Shown here piece by piece: positions 53,003-64,000 of a stretch of DNA of 64,000 nt (position 1 is its first letter; each line of letters starts with the position of its first letter). This DNA is from Nigrospora sphaerica (lineage: Eukaryota; Ascomycota; Sordariomycetes; Amphisphaeriales; Apiosporaceae), in the NCBI GenBank assembly GCA_018287875.1, contig JAGVVL010000001.1, positions 2,046,001 through 2,110,000 on the forward strand, read 5' to 3'. A program made the position numbers and the translations under genes. The notes below the pieces were generated by a model. It did no database searches, was not told where the DNA came from, and saw only the letters and a program-made list of their open reading frames with translations.

Positions 53003-53989
53003 ATCATGACGCGCATTGACGTTCTGCAAGCGGCCTGTTGCTACTGCTGCTGGCCCTGGCTGATGGCTTGGAGATGGGTGGGGTGTCGTCCCGTATGAGA
53101 TCGGACCAAAATCCCATTAGCCTCGACGCTTCTTCTGAGTTCAACGGCGGACAGGCCGAACGTGGGCGACTAGGCTCGACGCCTAAAAGCTTCCAAATGC
53201 ATGGTTAGGCTTGGAAACTCGGCGTCTCAAGGCCGACAGCCGCGGGTGGAGGAGAAAGCGTGGGCGTGGCACCTCCCGCGACGTGCGCGCTGCACCTGTC
53301 CAGAGAGGGAGGCAGAAAAGGAGCATGAGCATCGTTGGGATGACAGATGCCGGCCGGCAAGAGCGTCCAGGCCAAGGCAGCCAAGCGGCCCTCGGGCCCG
53401 GCAGCTACTTGTCACGGCCAGAGCATCGCTGCATCCCTCCCTTGCCGTTGGGAACTGTGGCAAGAGTCATGGTGACGAAAGAACGTTTTGGGCAGAATCG
53501 GCCAGGCATGGGCAGGCCATAGCGACAGGGACGGACACAGGCCACCAGATGAGCCCTTCAGCAAGCAGATGGGGAAGTGGATCGCGGCTTGGGTGCGTAG
53601 GGCAACAGAAACCCAGGGCCAGACCGAAAAAGCAGACGGAACGCGTGTGTGATGAGAAAAACGCGTGCGATAGGACCAAGCCACAGCCGAAAAAGCCCGG
53701 GGCGGGCTGATGATTGGCTGTCGGCTCACGAGCCCCGGGCAATTGGGGGTCCTGGTTCCGGCGCGCCGCAGCAGCAGATATGCCGGGGCGACGGGGCTTT
53801 TCTGGCATTGTGCATGAGAGCAGCAGTGGGCGCGCAGAGGCTCCAGGGCCGCCGTGGCTCCAGGGGTTTTCTCTGGCCGGGAGCCTGTTCGTCCACGTCT
53901 GCCCACCTTGGGAGCATCTGGAGCCCGGAATGGTATGGGATGGGATCCATGGGAAGTGTATGCAATCCAGACCCCCAAGCTTGGCCCAC

Positions 53990-54010
53990 GGGCTCGGGCT
54001 CGGGCTCGGG
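53990..54010 (+). repeat. (GGGCTC)3 hexanucleotide repeat
   Basis: Three GGGCTC units plus GGG; this is the reverse complement of the GAGCCC array at 49499-49528. Confidence 0.88.
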
Positions 54011-57000
54011 CGCCCGTTGATGACGCGCCGTGGCAGGGCGACGGGGAAGACAGGAAGCCACGCCGTGTGGCCGGTGGCAGGTGGGCGGGCGACCTGGAGG
54101 GTTGCGTGCGCTGCTGCGCTGCTGCGCTGCTGGTCTTCCTCCCTCACCGCCCGAACTAGTCGTTTGCAAGTGCCAAACCGAGACGAGGGCAGGCGCGGCC
54201 ATTGGATGAGCGGACCGGCCATGGCAGCGTCGATGGCGAGCGCGCGCAGCGTTGGGCACGAACCACACCACCGTCCGACTGGGCTGGTTGGCTGGACGCG
54301 ACAGCGGCGGGCCGGCCGTTTCTGCGGCCCGTCACACTTGCGACGAGCGTGATCCGCCGCCGCGCCCTCTGAATGGCCGGCGAAAGAGGAGCTGAGTACG
54401 GTCGATGGCTCCTCCTCTGGCGTTCCCGGACGGTCTTGGCTGGATTCGTATGTTTGCTGGGCGCCCTCGTTGGAGGGAGGCGCTGACAGCGCCTGCCGCC
54501 ATTCCCAAAGGAATGTGGTCGCTCCCGAACGGGTTGGGTTGGCAACCGTGCGCCCGCCCACACCGCCGACTGGAGCACGGCGATTGAACTCGAGCCCGGA
54601 AAAAGCAGCGATCTCGTTTGCCTGGCCAGTGCGCGCCACCAGCAGTACGGAGTAAAATCGTGCTGACTAAAGTACTTACCTAAGTATCCATCATGGGATG
54701 AGACGGCACTATCATGCGATGAGACCACCCGAGCCTCAGGAGCGGGCTTCGTAGGATGTGCTCAGCCTTGCCGCTCGCCCGCAAACCGCTCATTATGGCG
54801 TGCCGGATCGCTATCAATCCAACTTCCAGGCGGGCTCTAGAGCCTTTGTTACTGGTCAGTAGTACGTGCCGGCCGCTCCTTTGATTTCCTGTCCCTGTAG
54901 TCAGATGCTGAGCAGAAACACGCCGCTGGCCGGGACCGGATACTCGCATAGGCGCCTCCTCCTTTGGCGCCTCCCCCCCCCGAGCCGAGCCCCGGGGGCG
55001 CGTGCTGTCTCTATTCATAGCCTGGCCGCAAATGCACTGTCCTGGCTCCCGGCACCCGGGCGCGACGCCCTACGGCCAGCAAACACGCGCTAGACGGTTA
55101 GTGAATAGGGCTGATCAAACAACGGGCAATCTCGTCGCTACAGCCCGGCCGTCCGGCTGTCCGGGCGAGGTGTGGTTAGGCGGTTCCTGTGGCGCAGAAG
55201 CGACGCCGGCACGTCGATCCTTGAATGGCGCGCCATGCTCAATGCTTCGTGGCACCCAGCTCGAGGCCCCCAGAGTCCGGCCAAGCTGGACCGGCTCTCG
55301 CATGGCCGTCGCAGAACCGGACCAGCATTCGTGAGCCTATTATGCAGATGGGGCCAGGCGTTCCGTCTCGTCGCGGGTCTCTAACCACATCGGCGTCGGA
55401 ACCCTTCCGTCCACCATACACAGTACGTGGGCTGAGCGCGCGCGCCGGCCGCCCCCTCTTTCTACGGTGGAGCGGGTGGGCATTTCCTATACGACAGCTA
55501 CATCCAGGGAGACTATTCACGAATTTCCCGCGACAAGCCGAAGCACCGGGTGCCGTGGAGGTGGTTGAGCTCGAGGGTCAGCGCATTGCGGCAAGCGCAG
55601 CGCGAACGCAGGCCGTCGCCGCGATAACGCCTCGGGCTCCAGAGCAGCGCTGCTGTCTGTAGGTCCCCCCGGTTGCTGTCCCATAGTCGCGGCATTGGAC
55701 TTTTCCTGATGCACCTCTAGAGCCGCTTCTGACCCCGCTACCATGACCCTTCATGGCCCGCTCCGGCAAGCAATGGTTTGCTCTCGTCGCTGCGGCTCCA
55801 GCGCCTCTGCTGCTCATCCGCGGCTCGACTCATGCGCCAGCATGGGGGTTCCGAACGGGACGCGTGCCTTCGTTTCATTCGAACCAAACAGAGGCGGTGA
55901 CTGTCTCTCCAAACCTCTGCTCTCTACAGTTTTTTTTTTCTCTTCATCGTATATGGCTGTCGCCCGCTCAGGGTGGAGCTCCGGAAGCTTCCTAGGTGCA
56001 TGTCTGTCGTGGGCCCCTCACCCTCACAACAATTTGGTAGCCAGACAGCGTGCGACATGACTGGCCTCGGCCAGCGCGAAGAGGCCAATCCCGGCCATCC
56101 CAAACGGGGAGTGGGAACGAGGGGAGGGGCCCCCAGAACCAGCGGCAACGCGGATGAGGATGGACGGCTCGCAGTCGCCGTCGCGAGGGGAGGGGAGGCT
56201 CCCCCTTCGAGGTGCAGGTGCGCCGAAAATCGCTGCGTGAAGCCTCCATAGAGACGCGGGTAAAGTAGCGGCGGATCCGTACGACATGGGAACCTACGTG
56301 CTCGGCTTGCCAACCAGCTTTGCCGGCTCGTACTTGGGAGTGGGCAGGTAGGCAAGGAATGGGGAAGGACAGGCAAACACGCACATCACCATACACGCAT
56401 ATCCCAGCTGGGCCCGGCGGGGTCAGCTCTCTCTGGCTTGCCTTCCCGGCGTCTGGGGAGGGCAAGAGAGAAACAGCCCCAGGGATGCATGATGTGTATG
56501 TGTGCTGCGTGCGGGTGCGGGTGTGTGTTTGTGAATGTGTGTGTGCGTGCCAATCTTGCTGCTGCTGCTGCCATCGCAGCCGCGCTGTGTCTTTTCTCCC
56601 AGCCACAGGATTTTCGTGTCCCTCCGATTCTTGTGTTCCCCCACGGCCGCCTGCTTGCCTTTTGCCTGCAGTAGAGCTACTGCGCCAGCAAGGTACCCGA
56701 CGGCCTCGATGCCGTGGCGTGACATCACGTATGATTCCAGGGCCGACTTCACGGCCTACCTTCGGCAGGCCCCTCGCGAAAGTCCAAGTTTGCAAAGAGC
56801 CCCTGCTCCCGAGCTCCTACCCATCGCCACTGCTCACCATGGCGCCGGTCAGTCTGCCGCGAGCGCGACCCAGAACCGACGTCAAGAGACGTTCCAGAAG
56901 CCATCTTAGCCCCATCGACCGCCACTTGGGTCGGTCCAAGGTTTGCTGAGCTAACCGCAACCGGCTTTTGCTGTGGTTCAGGACGCCCCAGCCCCAGTAT

Positions 57001-57778
57001 CGTGATATGGCGGTGAAGGCTATCCCAAGATCCGGATCGGGAACCCGGACAGTCTAAACGGGGACCACGGCAAGCATCCATGGTACAGGGAGATGCAAGA
57101 TCGGCAGCGGGATCCTTTGTTTTGAATTATGACCAGTCGATGCTGGGAGGACGAGCTTTTCTGAAACACTTATCACTACCAACCAACGCCCACTTGCCGT
57201 CTGCGTTACGCCCTCAGACCTGAGGTAAAGTATTTTGGGCATGTCTGACTGTGCCGGAGGGTGGCGAAGCAGGCGAGCCAACAACTACAACGCCCGGAAT
57301 GCGTATTCCTGATACCTCCTGTTGGGCACTGCCAGCGCTGCGTGACGTGCCGTCGACAGCAGCACATCATAACGCACTTGGCAGCCACCCGAGTACTTGG
57401 GAAGACGCCGGTAGATGGCGTGGTTACCCATTCGATGGCATGAGCTCGGATCATACGACCTCTGCGAGGTGAGGGGACCCAAGGCCCCTTCACCTCCGCA
57501 AACTCGTTGACGTCGCGGATCCATCGAAACCCAGGAAATCCAAACGCTGTGTGTCGCTCATAATGATAAACTCGTATTACAGCCCCTCCTCGACTTTGGC
57601 ACGTGCCTCTCAGCAACGCAGGACGCAAACCATACTTCCTCGATTACCAACAGAAGGTGGCGTGCGTGGCTGGCAGCTGAGTCGGTTGGAGTCCCTCCCG
57701 CCTCCGATGACGAGGGATCAATCCTTCGAATGGCGTAGCCGGGCCACGATGTGGATCTTGTCAGATGGTGCTGACTGC

Positions 57779-59487
57779 CTATTCGAAGTCCCACAATTTC
57801 GTAAGAAGACCGTTCTGCTCTTCAGATCCCGCCTCATGTGACAAGAAGATCTTCTTGGGTATCATGAATTCTACAACGGGCGGTTTCCTGATTTGTTTCG
57901 TGAACTCGGCCTCGAGCAACTAAAGGGAAAGTTAGCAAAACGCCGAAACGCAGACTACAGGTTCAGTTGATTGCCGTGGCTTACACTGCTGTACGAGTGG
58001 TCAAGGAAGTCCTCGACATTGTACGACTGCTTAGTGAACTGCTCGGATATGATCTTCGCGATGGTCGCAATGTTAGGGTGGTAGTGGGACTGGAGCTGCA
58101 CAAGCTCCCATAAGCAGCTGTCAATGGCGCGGGTCTCCATCGGGTCTATCTCGTCGGCAATGAAGGGGTCGCTAAAGCCCTCGCTATCGACCAGTGCCTT
58201 CTCCTCCTTGGTTCTCAGTTCGCGGTGCAACATGAAGGTGGTAAGAGGGTGCCGCCTGAACAGGTTATAAAACCATGGTATGATGGCCACGATGGCGGCT
58301 GGGGGTGCGTTCAGAGCCAACCTAGCGAGCCGCTTGATGAAGCTCGCGACCATGACAGCCGGCAGATGCGTGGAGGCAAGGAACGTATCGAGAAGTCGTA
58401 GGAACCGGGACCTGTGTTTCGAGTGCAGCACCTCGGCGTCCAGCAGAGAATATAGCTTCTGATAGAAAGAGGGGTAGTCCAGGTTCCGGTTCTGGATGAG
58501 GTAGAAAACACCGGACAAGGCGAGCAGGGAAATGCTCCCTCCTGAATTGTAGGAGTCGGTCAAAAAGTCGGCGAGGAGTTCTGGCCTCGAAAACCACGGA
58601 GCGATAGACCTTGTCATGATGTGAAGCACCTGTTTCCTCTGCTCTTTGTTGGGGCCGACGCCTAGCAGGGCAAGCCACGCTTCTTGACCTTGCCTTTTCT
58701 GCTGCGTCAGGGAGTTGACAGGGTGGTTCTTCTTCTTCGGCTTCTCGAGGTAGAACTCGCCCATATCCTCGGGTGAGTCTGGGACGTCCTCGAAGAAGGA
58801 CATAATGTCGTATCCGCTCTGGAACACGTTCTCTTCGTCCATGCCGTCAAACAACTCGTGATTGCCGAGGACCTCCTTGATGGCCTTGAATGCGTAAAAC
58901 CGTACATCGCAGAATTCACCCAGGTAGTTCTCGCAGAACTCTTGCCGTACGTCGGATGACGCGTCGAGCAATAACGACCGCATTATGTCTTTCAGGAAGT
59001 TGCTGGGAAAGCTGTACTCTTCCTTGGTGCTCAAGTACTGTCCCTCTGACTTCAAGATGCGCATGGCCAAGGTCAAAGCGGTTGATGCAGACGGCGAGCC
59101 GAGCAACAAGGTGAGTATTTTCTTGTATTCAGCCAGCCTGTCTTTGAGCCACTGGATGACGACAATCTCCTTCTCAGACTGGTCGGGCTTCCGTGACATG
59201 CTTCCCTGGGCGAGGAGGCGTAGGAAGACCCTGCAGAGGGCAACTGTTGGCAGCAGCGCCTCTTCATCATGTATGCCCTCCCGAGCGAGGTCTAGCAGTT
59301 TGGTGATGTTGTTGTAGTGCTTCTTCGACTCGAGGATCTCGGCCTCCAGGAGCAGGATCTCGGCCTGGGCGCCGTCATCGGCATCGTCATCGCTGCTGCC
59401 GTTGTCGGAGCGGGCGCGCTTCTGTGGTGTCTCCTGGACCTTGGAGCGCTTCCTCTTAAGAGGGACCTCGGACGTTTTGCTCGGCAT
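57779..59487 (-). CDS. NOC4: Nucleolar complex protein Noc4 (CBF/Mak21 family)
   Basis: Minus-strand exons 59487-57985 and 57919-57779 give 547 residues; the 64-nt intron 57920-57984 is GTAAGC...CTTTAG with a CTAAC branch point. Without splicing the frame ends in an unrelated short tail. With it, the protein continues FLDHSYSS-LLEAEFTKQ, the conserved Noc4 end, for 46 more residues. The start MPSKTSEVPLKRKRSK is followed by a basic nucleolar-type region and an acidic stretch. Helical repeats follow, then the CBF/Mak21 domain at about 300-480, including the SGVFYLIQNRNLDYP and RFLRLLDTFLASTHLP blocks. Noc4 pairs with Nop14 in small-subunit processome maturation in the nucleolus (family knowledge). 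Confidence 0.95.
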
Positions 59488-59812
59488 GGTACAGCTGGGG
59501 GGCGTCGTGCTCGCAGAAGGTTGAGCACGGCCAGAGGAACAAAAATTGGCGAGGCTATCTGGAAATTTTGTCTGGCCAAAATTACAGCGGGGCACGCATT
59601 GCAAGGCTGAGAAGAAGCGGGGCTGGCACCAGCTGCCAGGACCTGTTGGGACTGGCGGGTCGGCTGTCACTCGGCCTCGACGAAGAGCCGGAGCTCTTGC
59701 AAGCTGGAGACCAACTCAAGTGGACCAAGATTTGAACTTGGTGAAAATAGCCTCAGCTCAGCAATTTGATATTCCCTTCCGCCCACCTTCACCCGCATAT
59801 CCCCAGCTCACA
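59488..59812. promoter_or_regulatory. Short bidirectional promoter of NOC4 and ATP4
   Basis: 325 bp separates the divergent start codons of a ribosome-biogenesis gene and an ATP-synthase gene, so both promoters must lie in or overlap it. No TATA box was recognised. Confidence 0.6.
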
Positions 59813-60669
59813 ATGGCCTCCCGCTTGGCTAGAACCGCCTTCGGTAAGTCGATCGCTGGCGCTCCCAGATGGTAGTGGGCCAATTGGGTCGCCGCGAGCT
59901 CACACAGCGCTGTAGGGGCTGCCCGCCTCCGACCTGCCGTCTCCTCGCGAACCCTGCCGGCCTTGGCCTCGGTCAGCGCAAACCGCCATGCCTCCAACGT
60001 ACCCTCGAAGCCCGACCCCAAGACCAAGGCCCAGTCCATCCTCGACTCGCTCCCCGGCAACTCGATGATCTCCAAGACGGCCATCCTGTCGTCGGCCGCC
60101 GGTCTGTCCGTCTACGCCATCAGCAGCGAGTACTACATTGTCAACGAGGAGTCGGTGGTCGCATTCTGCTTGCTCAGCGTCTGGGGTGCTCTCATCAAGT
60201 TCGGTGGCCCCATGTACACGGAGTGGGCCGATGCCCAGAACAACAAGATCAAGAACATCCTGAACGCCGCCCGTGCCGACCACACCCAGGCCGTCAAGGA
60301 CCGCATCGACCACGTCCAGCAGATGGGTGGCGTCATCGACACCACCAAGGCCCTGTTCGCCGTCTCCAAGGAGACCGCTGAGCTCGAGGCCAAGGCCTAC
60401 GAGCTGGAGCAGACCACGGCCCTGGCTGGCGAGGCGAAGTCCGTTCTGGACTCGTGGGTGCGCTACGAGGGCCAGGTCAAGGCGCGCCAGCAGAAGGAGC
60501 TGGCCGAGAACGTCATCGCCAAGGTCAAGAAGGAGCTGGAGAACCCCAAGGTCCTGCAGCAGATCCTCCAGCAGAGCGTGGCCGATGTTGAGCGTATGTT
60601 GACCCCCCGAGCGCTCCGATAGCCATGTCGCTAATCCCACTTGCAGGTATCGTCTCCGCCAAGAACTAA
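59813..60669 (+). CDS. ATP4: Mitochondrial F1F0 ATP synthase subunit 4 (subunit b)
   Basis: Three exons, 59813-59843, 59916-60593 and 60647-60669, give 243 residues. Intron 1's acceptor was set at TGTAG because the earlier CACAG would give an in-frame stop. Intron 2 (GTATGT...TTGCAG, CTAAT branch point) leads to the short last exon coding IVSAKN. The N-terminus MASRLARTAFGAARLRPAV is a basic, hydroxylated mitochondrial presequence. Conserved b-subunit features follow: KTKAQSILDSLPGNS, two hydrophobic segments at about 67-110 (ILSSAAGLSVYAISSEYYIV; VVAFCLLSVWGALIKFGGP) and a long charged helix forming the peripheral stalk. It anchors the F1 head to Fo in the inner membrane. Confidence 0.96.
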
Positions 60670-61060
60670 TAGACGGTGGAGTGCGTGTCCCGAAGAAGCA
60701 AAGAACAAGTTCCCTTTGTTCCCCATCCCGTGTTCATATGACACCCTGTGCATTAGTCTAAAGAAGAAATCTTCTTGAAATTAAACACTGCCGCCTCTGT
60801 ATCGTGTGACATGATCTGGACGGCTCGGGAGGAGGGTGCTCATCGGTTTATCTCGAGATCAATACCACGATACAGCGGCAGCTTGCATTTCACGTCGAAG
60901 ACCAGGCAGGAAATTCACAGCGTCGCAATCTAGAGAAATCCCCGTCGGCAGTCCGGGGGAGGGAGCAAAGGTCCCAGCTGTGATATCATTTTCGTAACGT
61001 CGGTATACTAAGCCTTATGTAGGAAACCCGGAATGTCCTCACTGCTGGTGCTATTCTTGA
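60670..61060. other. Convergent intergenic region
   Basis: 391 bp containing the 3' ends of ATP4 (+) and the UBE3D-like gene (-). No gene is seen. Confidence 0.6.
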
Positions 61061-62711
61061 TCAGCCACCATTCCCAGTCCACTTTTCGAGTAGCCCAACC
61101 GTCCACTCCTTGAAACGCCTGTCCGCCTCGGGCAGAAACTTGTTGCTTTTTTCTAGCAGTTGCCGAAGTTGCGCTGTCGCTATATCCGGAAGAGTAATTT
61201 CCTGCACGTCCGAAGTCATGGATTCGACCATTCTGTCCGCCTCGGCCTTGGTCACCATCCGGTGGAGGACCTTGACGGCAGGTACGGCGGCCGCGACGGC
61301 ACCATCATCCGTCGCTGTCTCGGTTGTCGAGAAGATGATGTTGTTGTTGAAGAGCCATATATGCAGCAGTTGCGACGATGCGGATGACGGGTGAGCTCCT
61401 GCAGGCACGATGACAGACTTGGAGCAGCCCGACCGGGATAGGGTCGCCATAAGCATTGAGCTGACGCAATTAGCGAGACTGGGTTGGGGCGGACGTGGTG
61501 TTAAGGGGTCCGCGGGGCCATCGATGCAAAGTTGCCACTTATACAATGTAGCGGATGAAGTCTCATCATGGGCTACTCCCAGCTCGGTGCGGCATTCCCT
61601 GCAGTAAACAGGTGCGCCGTATTTCCGGGTGACACTTGGTATGACATCGCTGTCGCCCCGGCGAAGGACGGCGCCGTTCTCTTCAGCTCTAGAGTCCTGG
61701 TCCGCCTCGGGTGAGGATGATGTTGGCGTTGACTGTTACAGACCGAGTTAGATATATGTCATAGGCGCACGTATGTTACAGCATTTTCTCTGTGCTTGAT
61801 GTGGGTATGGATTCTATTGAAGGTACGGGTGTGCTACGGTGGCGAAATGTAACCTTTTGCATGTTTCGAGAGTCCCACGTCCAAGGGAGTCTCGGTAAGA
61901 CAAAGGGACGATTCCAGGCAAGTCGAGGCTGAACCCTTGGCTCCAAGAGCCGGGTTCTGCGACGGCAAGCCGCAAGAATGGAAGCATGAATCAATCTCGG
62001 GTGTGAGTATCGGTGACCTCGCCACTGAAATGCGATGACGCTGGTTTGGCCACCTTCTATACACCCATGTCGCGGATTGTGAGGCGGGGCTTTGGGTATG
62101 GCATCCGTACTTACAGCAAGGCCGCGGCAATCGGACCTGGAGAACAAGAAGGAGGCAAGGTCGACAAGGCCAACGCCTGTTTGGCCTGCGAGTCTGGAGT
62201 TGGCGCCATAGCCCTTGGAGTCAAGATGGTCGTGGTCGCCTTGGCCGTGGTCGTGAGGCTTATGGCAGTGCCAGAACTCCATCATCTCGGCCCAGTTCTC
62301 GCTAGGGAGATCTTTCCATACCGCTATGGCGCCTTCCGGCACAATCACGGCCCGGCACGCTCGGCAGCGCAGTACAGAGTTTGGTCTGATGTCCTGGGCC
62401 GACCACGGCGCTGCCTGGCCATCTCCAGAAACAGGACCAGCGGGCGAGCCGGGCGCCGCGAGAGGCAGTCTCCATGCCAGATCCGGGGTGCCTCTGTCAG
62501 GCATGGGCAGAGTCAGCGGTGCGTTCACTCTACCGGGCAGCCGCACCGAGCTTTCAGCACACTGGTGCCGGATAGTCATGGTCAAACCATCGTCGGACAC
62601 AGATGCCGTCGTCTCTGGTGAGCACGCCGACGGCAGCGAACATCCCACAGATATCTGCCGAATGTTGGATAGCAGCTCCGCATAGATGAGTACGCGACCT
62701 AGGGACGACAT
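61061..62711 (-). CDS. UBE3D-like E3 ubiquitin ligase (HECT_2, E2-binding protein family)
   Basis: Minus-strand exons 62711-62115 and 61732-61061 give 422 residues, both in phase 0. The donor is GTAAGT and the acceptor GTAACAG with a CTAAC branch point; the 382-nt intron is long for this window, so an extra small exon inside it cannot be excluded. The start MSSLGRVLIYAELLSNIRQISV matches the family. Exon 1 carries the hallmark LRCRACR zinc-type Cys pair, KDLPSENWAEMMEFWHCHKPHDH and GQTGVGLVDLASFLF. Exon 2 carries a second Cys pair (YCRECRTELG), YKWQL, a SKSVIVPAG block and the C-terminal RRFKEWTVGLLEKW. Human UBE3D binds E2 enzymes such as UBE2C and ubiquitinates cyclin B; the targets here are unknown. 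Confidence 0.88.
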
Positions 62712-63080
62712 GTCGAGGTTGGGCGGCGCGTTTGTTTGGTGTGAAAGAGGAATTGTACAAACACTGGGAGAGCTCAGCCAGAGCTCTTTGCGGCAAAACC
62801 CAGGGGTGGATTGCCCCATATATATCTTGGCCCCGCTAGCCAATTTGAGATGGCTTTCCCGCAGCAGACATCCCAGGCATTTGGGGATGGAATGACATCG
62901 AGTCCAGCCCTGTCCCCGTATTGAACGAATGGACCCATCTCGTCCCAACAAGAAAGCCCGAATGACCTAGTAACGTTTCGTCTCCGTTCGCCCGGCCGTT
63001 CATTGTCTTTCTGAACACGGTCATCTATTCCAGTCAAACTATCTGCGTGCCGAAGCGGCTCGGTAAGGATAATTGCAGCC
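62712..63080. promoter_or_regulatory. Bidirectional promoter of the UBE3D-like and questin-oxidase-like genes
   Basis: 369 bp between divergent start codons. No specific binding sites were identified. Confidence 0.5.
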
Positions 63081-64000
63081 ATGGCATCCTTGCTCTCCTA
63101 CATCCCCGTCGTCAACCAGCTCGTGGGCGGCGGCGGCCGGCACCGGTCCATCGCCATCCCACCAGTTCCGGTATACAATGTGGAGTCTGGCGCGCTCGCC
63201 GACAAACGGTCAAGGACTTTGAAGCACCTGCTGAGGGCCAATCACGTAAACCATTCCGTTGTCTACCACAACCTGCAGTATGACAATCACTTGCCCCATA
63301 TTCTGAGCTCGGCATATATCCTGGGGGCGAATGAGAACCAGCTGCAGCACATCTACGATGTCGAGGCCCGTGAACTGGAGCCCTGGGAGCCGTCGCCCGC
63401 CGAGATCACCCGGGACGACTGGCAGGACTTCCTGGGAAACAAGCGATACCAGCGGGCCTACGTCGACTTCTTCGAGGACCGTCTAGCCATGGACCACGGC
63501 TACGATTGGTCCAAGGTAGTCCATCATTACATGTTCGAGGGCGAAAAACCGCTGTTGCACGGGCTCATCGGCGGCCGTACGTCCACCTTCTTCTTCTCCG
63601 GGCCCTATCCGATATCGATTTGCTGATGCTCCGTAGTTGGTCACCCCTTGATCCATCTGGGTTACGCTTTTGAGATGGAGAATCAGGTAGTGGCCATGGA
63701 GGCCCTGGCCCTAGCAGCCGTACAGCACAACTTCCTGTACAAGTACATGGCCGACCTGTCCTACACCAAGCCAGCGCCGTTCACGTCGAATTCCCCCCTT
63801 GAGCTGTTTGAGAAGATGAGGAACGACAAGCGCCTCGACGGCATGTTCAAAGAGCCGGGGCTTGCCAACTTTGATGCCTTATTTGAGAAGCACGAGGACC
63901 TTGTGCTGGAGTATTGGAATGCGTGGACATTCGACGACCCAGTGAAACAGTTCCAGGCCTCGCAAGAAGCTGCCGTTGCCTTCCTGGTAGCCTCTGTCCC
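63081..64000 (+). CDS. Questin-oxidase-family protein (DUF4243, AflY-like), partial at right edge
   Basis: Exon 1 is 63081-63576 and exon 2 starts at 63637 and runs past the window end; 287 residues are visible. The 60-nt intron is GTACGT...CCGTAG with a CTGAT branch point. The split restores the family block HGLIGG-LGHPLIHLGYAFE. Other conserved stretches are YHNLQYDNHLPHILSSAYILGA and TRDDWQDFLGNKRYQRAYVDFFE, with a YTKPAP segment in exon 2. Characterised members include GedK (questin oxidase) and AflY, which act in Baeyer-Villiger-type ring opening of anthraquinones in secondary-metabolite clusters. Many fungi also carry unclustered homologues. No cluster genes are visible to the left, so this may be one of those. 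The substrate is not inferable. Confidence 0.85.

Larger units (their letters stand above)
48249..57778. other. 9.5-kb gene-free region upstream of flbB
   Basis: No frame on either strand shows a recognised domain, signal peptide or splice-joinable conserved product. The longest frames (390 residues on minus at 53467-54639; 371 on plus at 51523-52638) are low-complexity Pro/Arg/Ser/Gly translations. The region holds several simple repeats, G-rich arrays and purine/pyrimidine tracts. The part nearest 48249 must include the flbB promoter and leader; the far end includes the 3' end of noc4. Long transcripts or distal control elements are possible. Confidence 0.5.

Noticed and set aside
53467..54639. 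390-residue minus-strand open frame in the flbB upstream gap
   Set aside because: Arg/Pro/Ser/Ala low-complexity translation with no start context, no domain and no splice continuation; expected by chance in GC-rich DNA.
61834..62130. Possible extra exon inside the UBE3D-like intron
   Set aside because: The frame from the alternative acceptor ends in a stop without a strong donor, and joining the outer exons directly gives the expected family sequence in phase; kept only as a possible splice variant.

Overview
This is nuclear DNA from a filamentous ascomycete, most likely a sordariomycete. A hypocrealean is my best guess, but only a guess. The evidence is GC-rich coding sequence, short GT-AG introns of about 48-100 nt with CTRAY branch points 6-25 nt before the acceptor, a FlbB-type conidiation bZIP regulator, a DUF4243/questin-oxidase-like gene, and small cysteine-rich secreted proteins split by introns. 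I found nineteen protein-coding genes; the last one runs off the right edge. I saw no tRNA, rRNA, CRISPR array or recognisable transposon. Exon boundaries were set by eye from splice signals, reading-frame closure and family conservation; there is no transcript evidence.

Left third (1-24 kb): a TPT/SLC35C2-like transporter (+), an RBM42-type RRM protein (-), 6-phosphogluconate dehydrogenase (+), the SWI/SNF-RSC subunit Ssr4 (-), a 987-residue repeat-rich predicted GPI-anchored wall protein (+), a bacterial-type PI-PLC X-domain protein (-) and a SET-domain protein with a secretory leader (-). Middle (24-41 kb): the nuclear-envelope protein Apq12 (+), the GTPase Gpn3 (-), S-adenosylmethionine synthetase (+), the checkpoint clamp loader Rad17 (-), two divergently oriented small secreted cysteine-containing proteins in an otherwise gene-poor stretch (34.4-37.4 kb), and a Dsf2/Nif1-like Sel1-repeat protein (+). 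Right (41-64 kb): the bZIP regulator FlbB (-), isolated by about 5.0 kb of apparently non-coding DNA downstream and about 9.5 kb upstream, then a compact housekeeping block of Noc4 (-), ATP synthase subunit 4 (+), a UBE3D/HECT_2-like E3 ligase (-) and a partial questin-oxidase-family gene (+).

Most genes are conserved single-copy housekeeping functions: pentose phosphate pathway, SAM supply, RNA polymerase assembly, ribosome biogenesis, oxidative phosphorylation, DNA-damage checkpoint and chromatin remodelling. They do not form an operon-like system. The lineage-variable content is the tandem-repeat GPI protein, the SET protein with a signal peptide, the two secreted proteins and the large non-coding domain around flbB. 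I found no defence system or biosynthetic cluster. The best candidates for something undescribed are the three-exon secreted protein at 34428-34994 and the repeat-built wall protein at 15065-18090.
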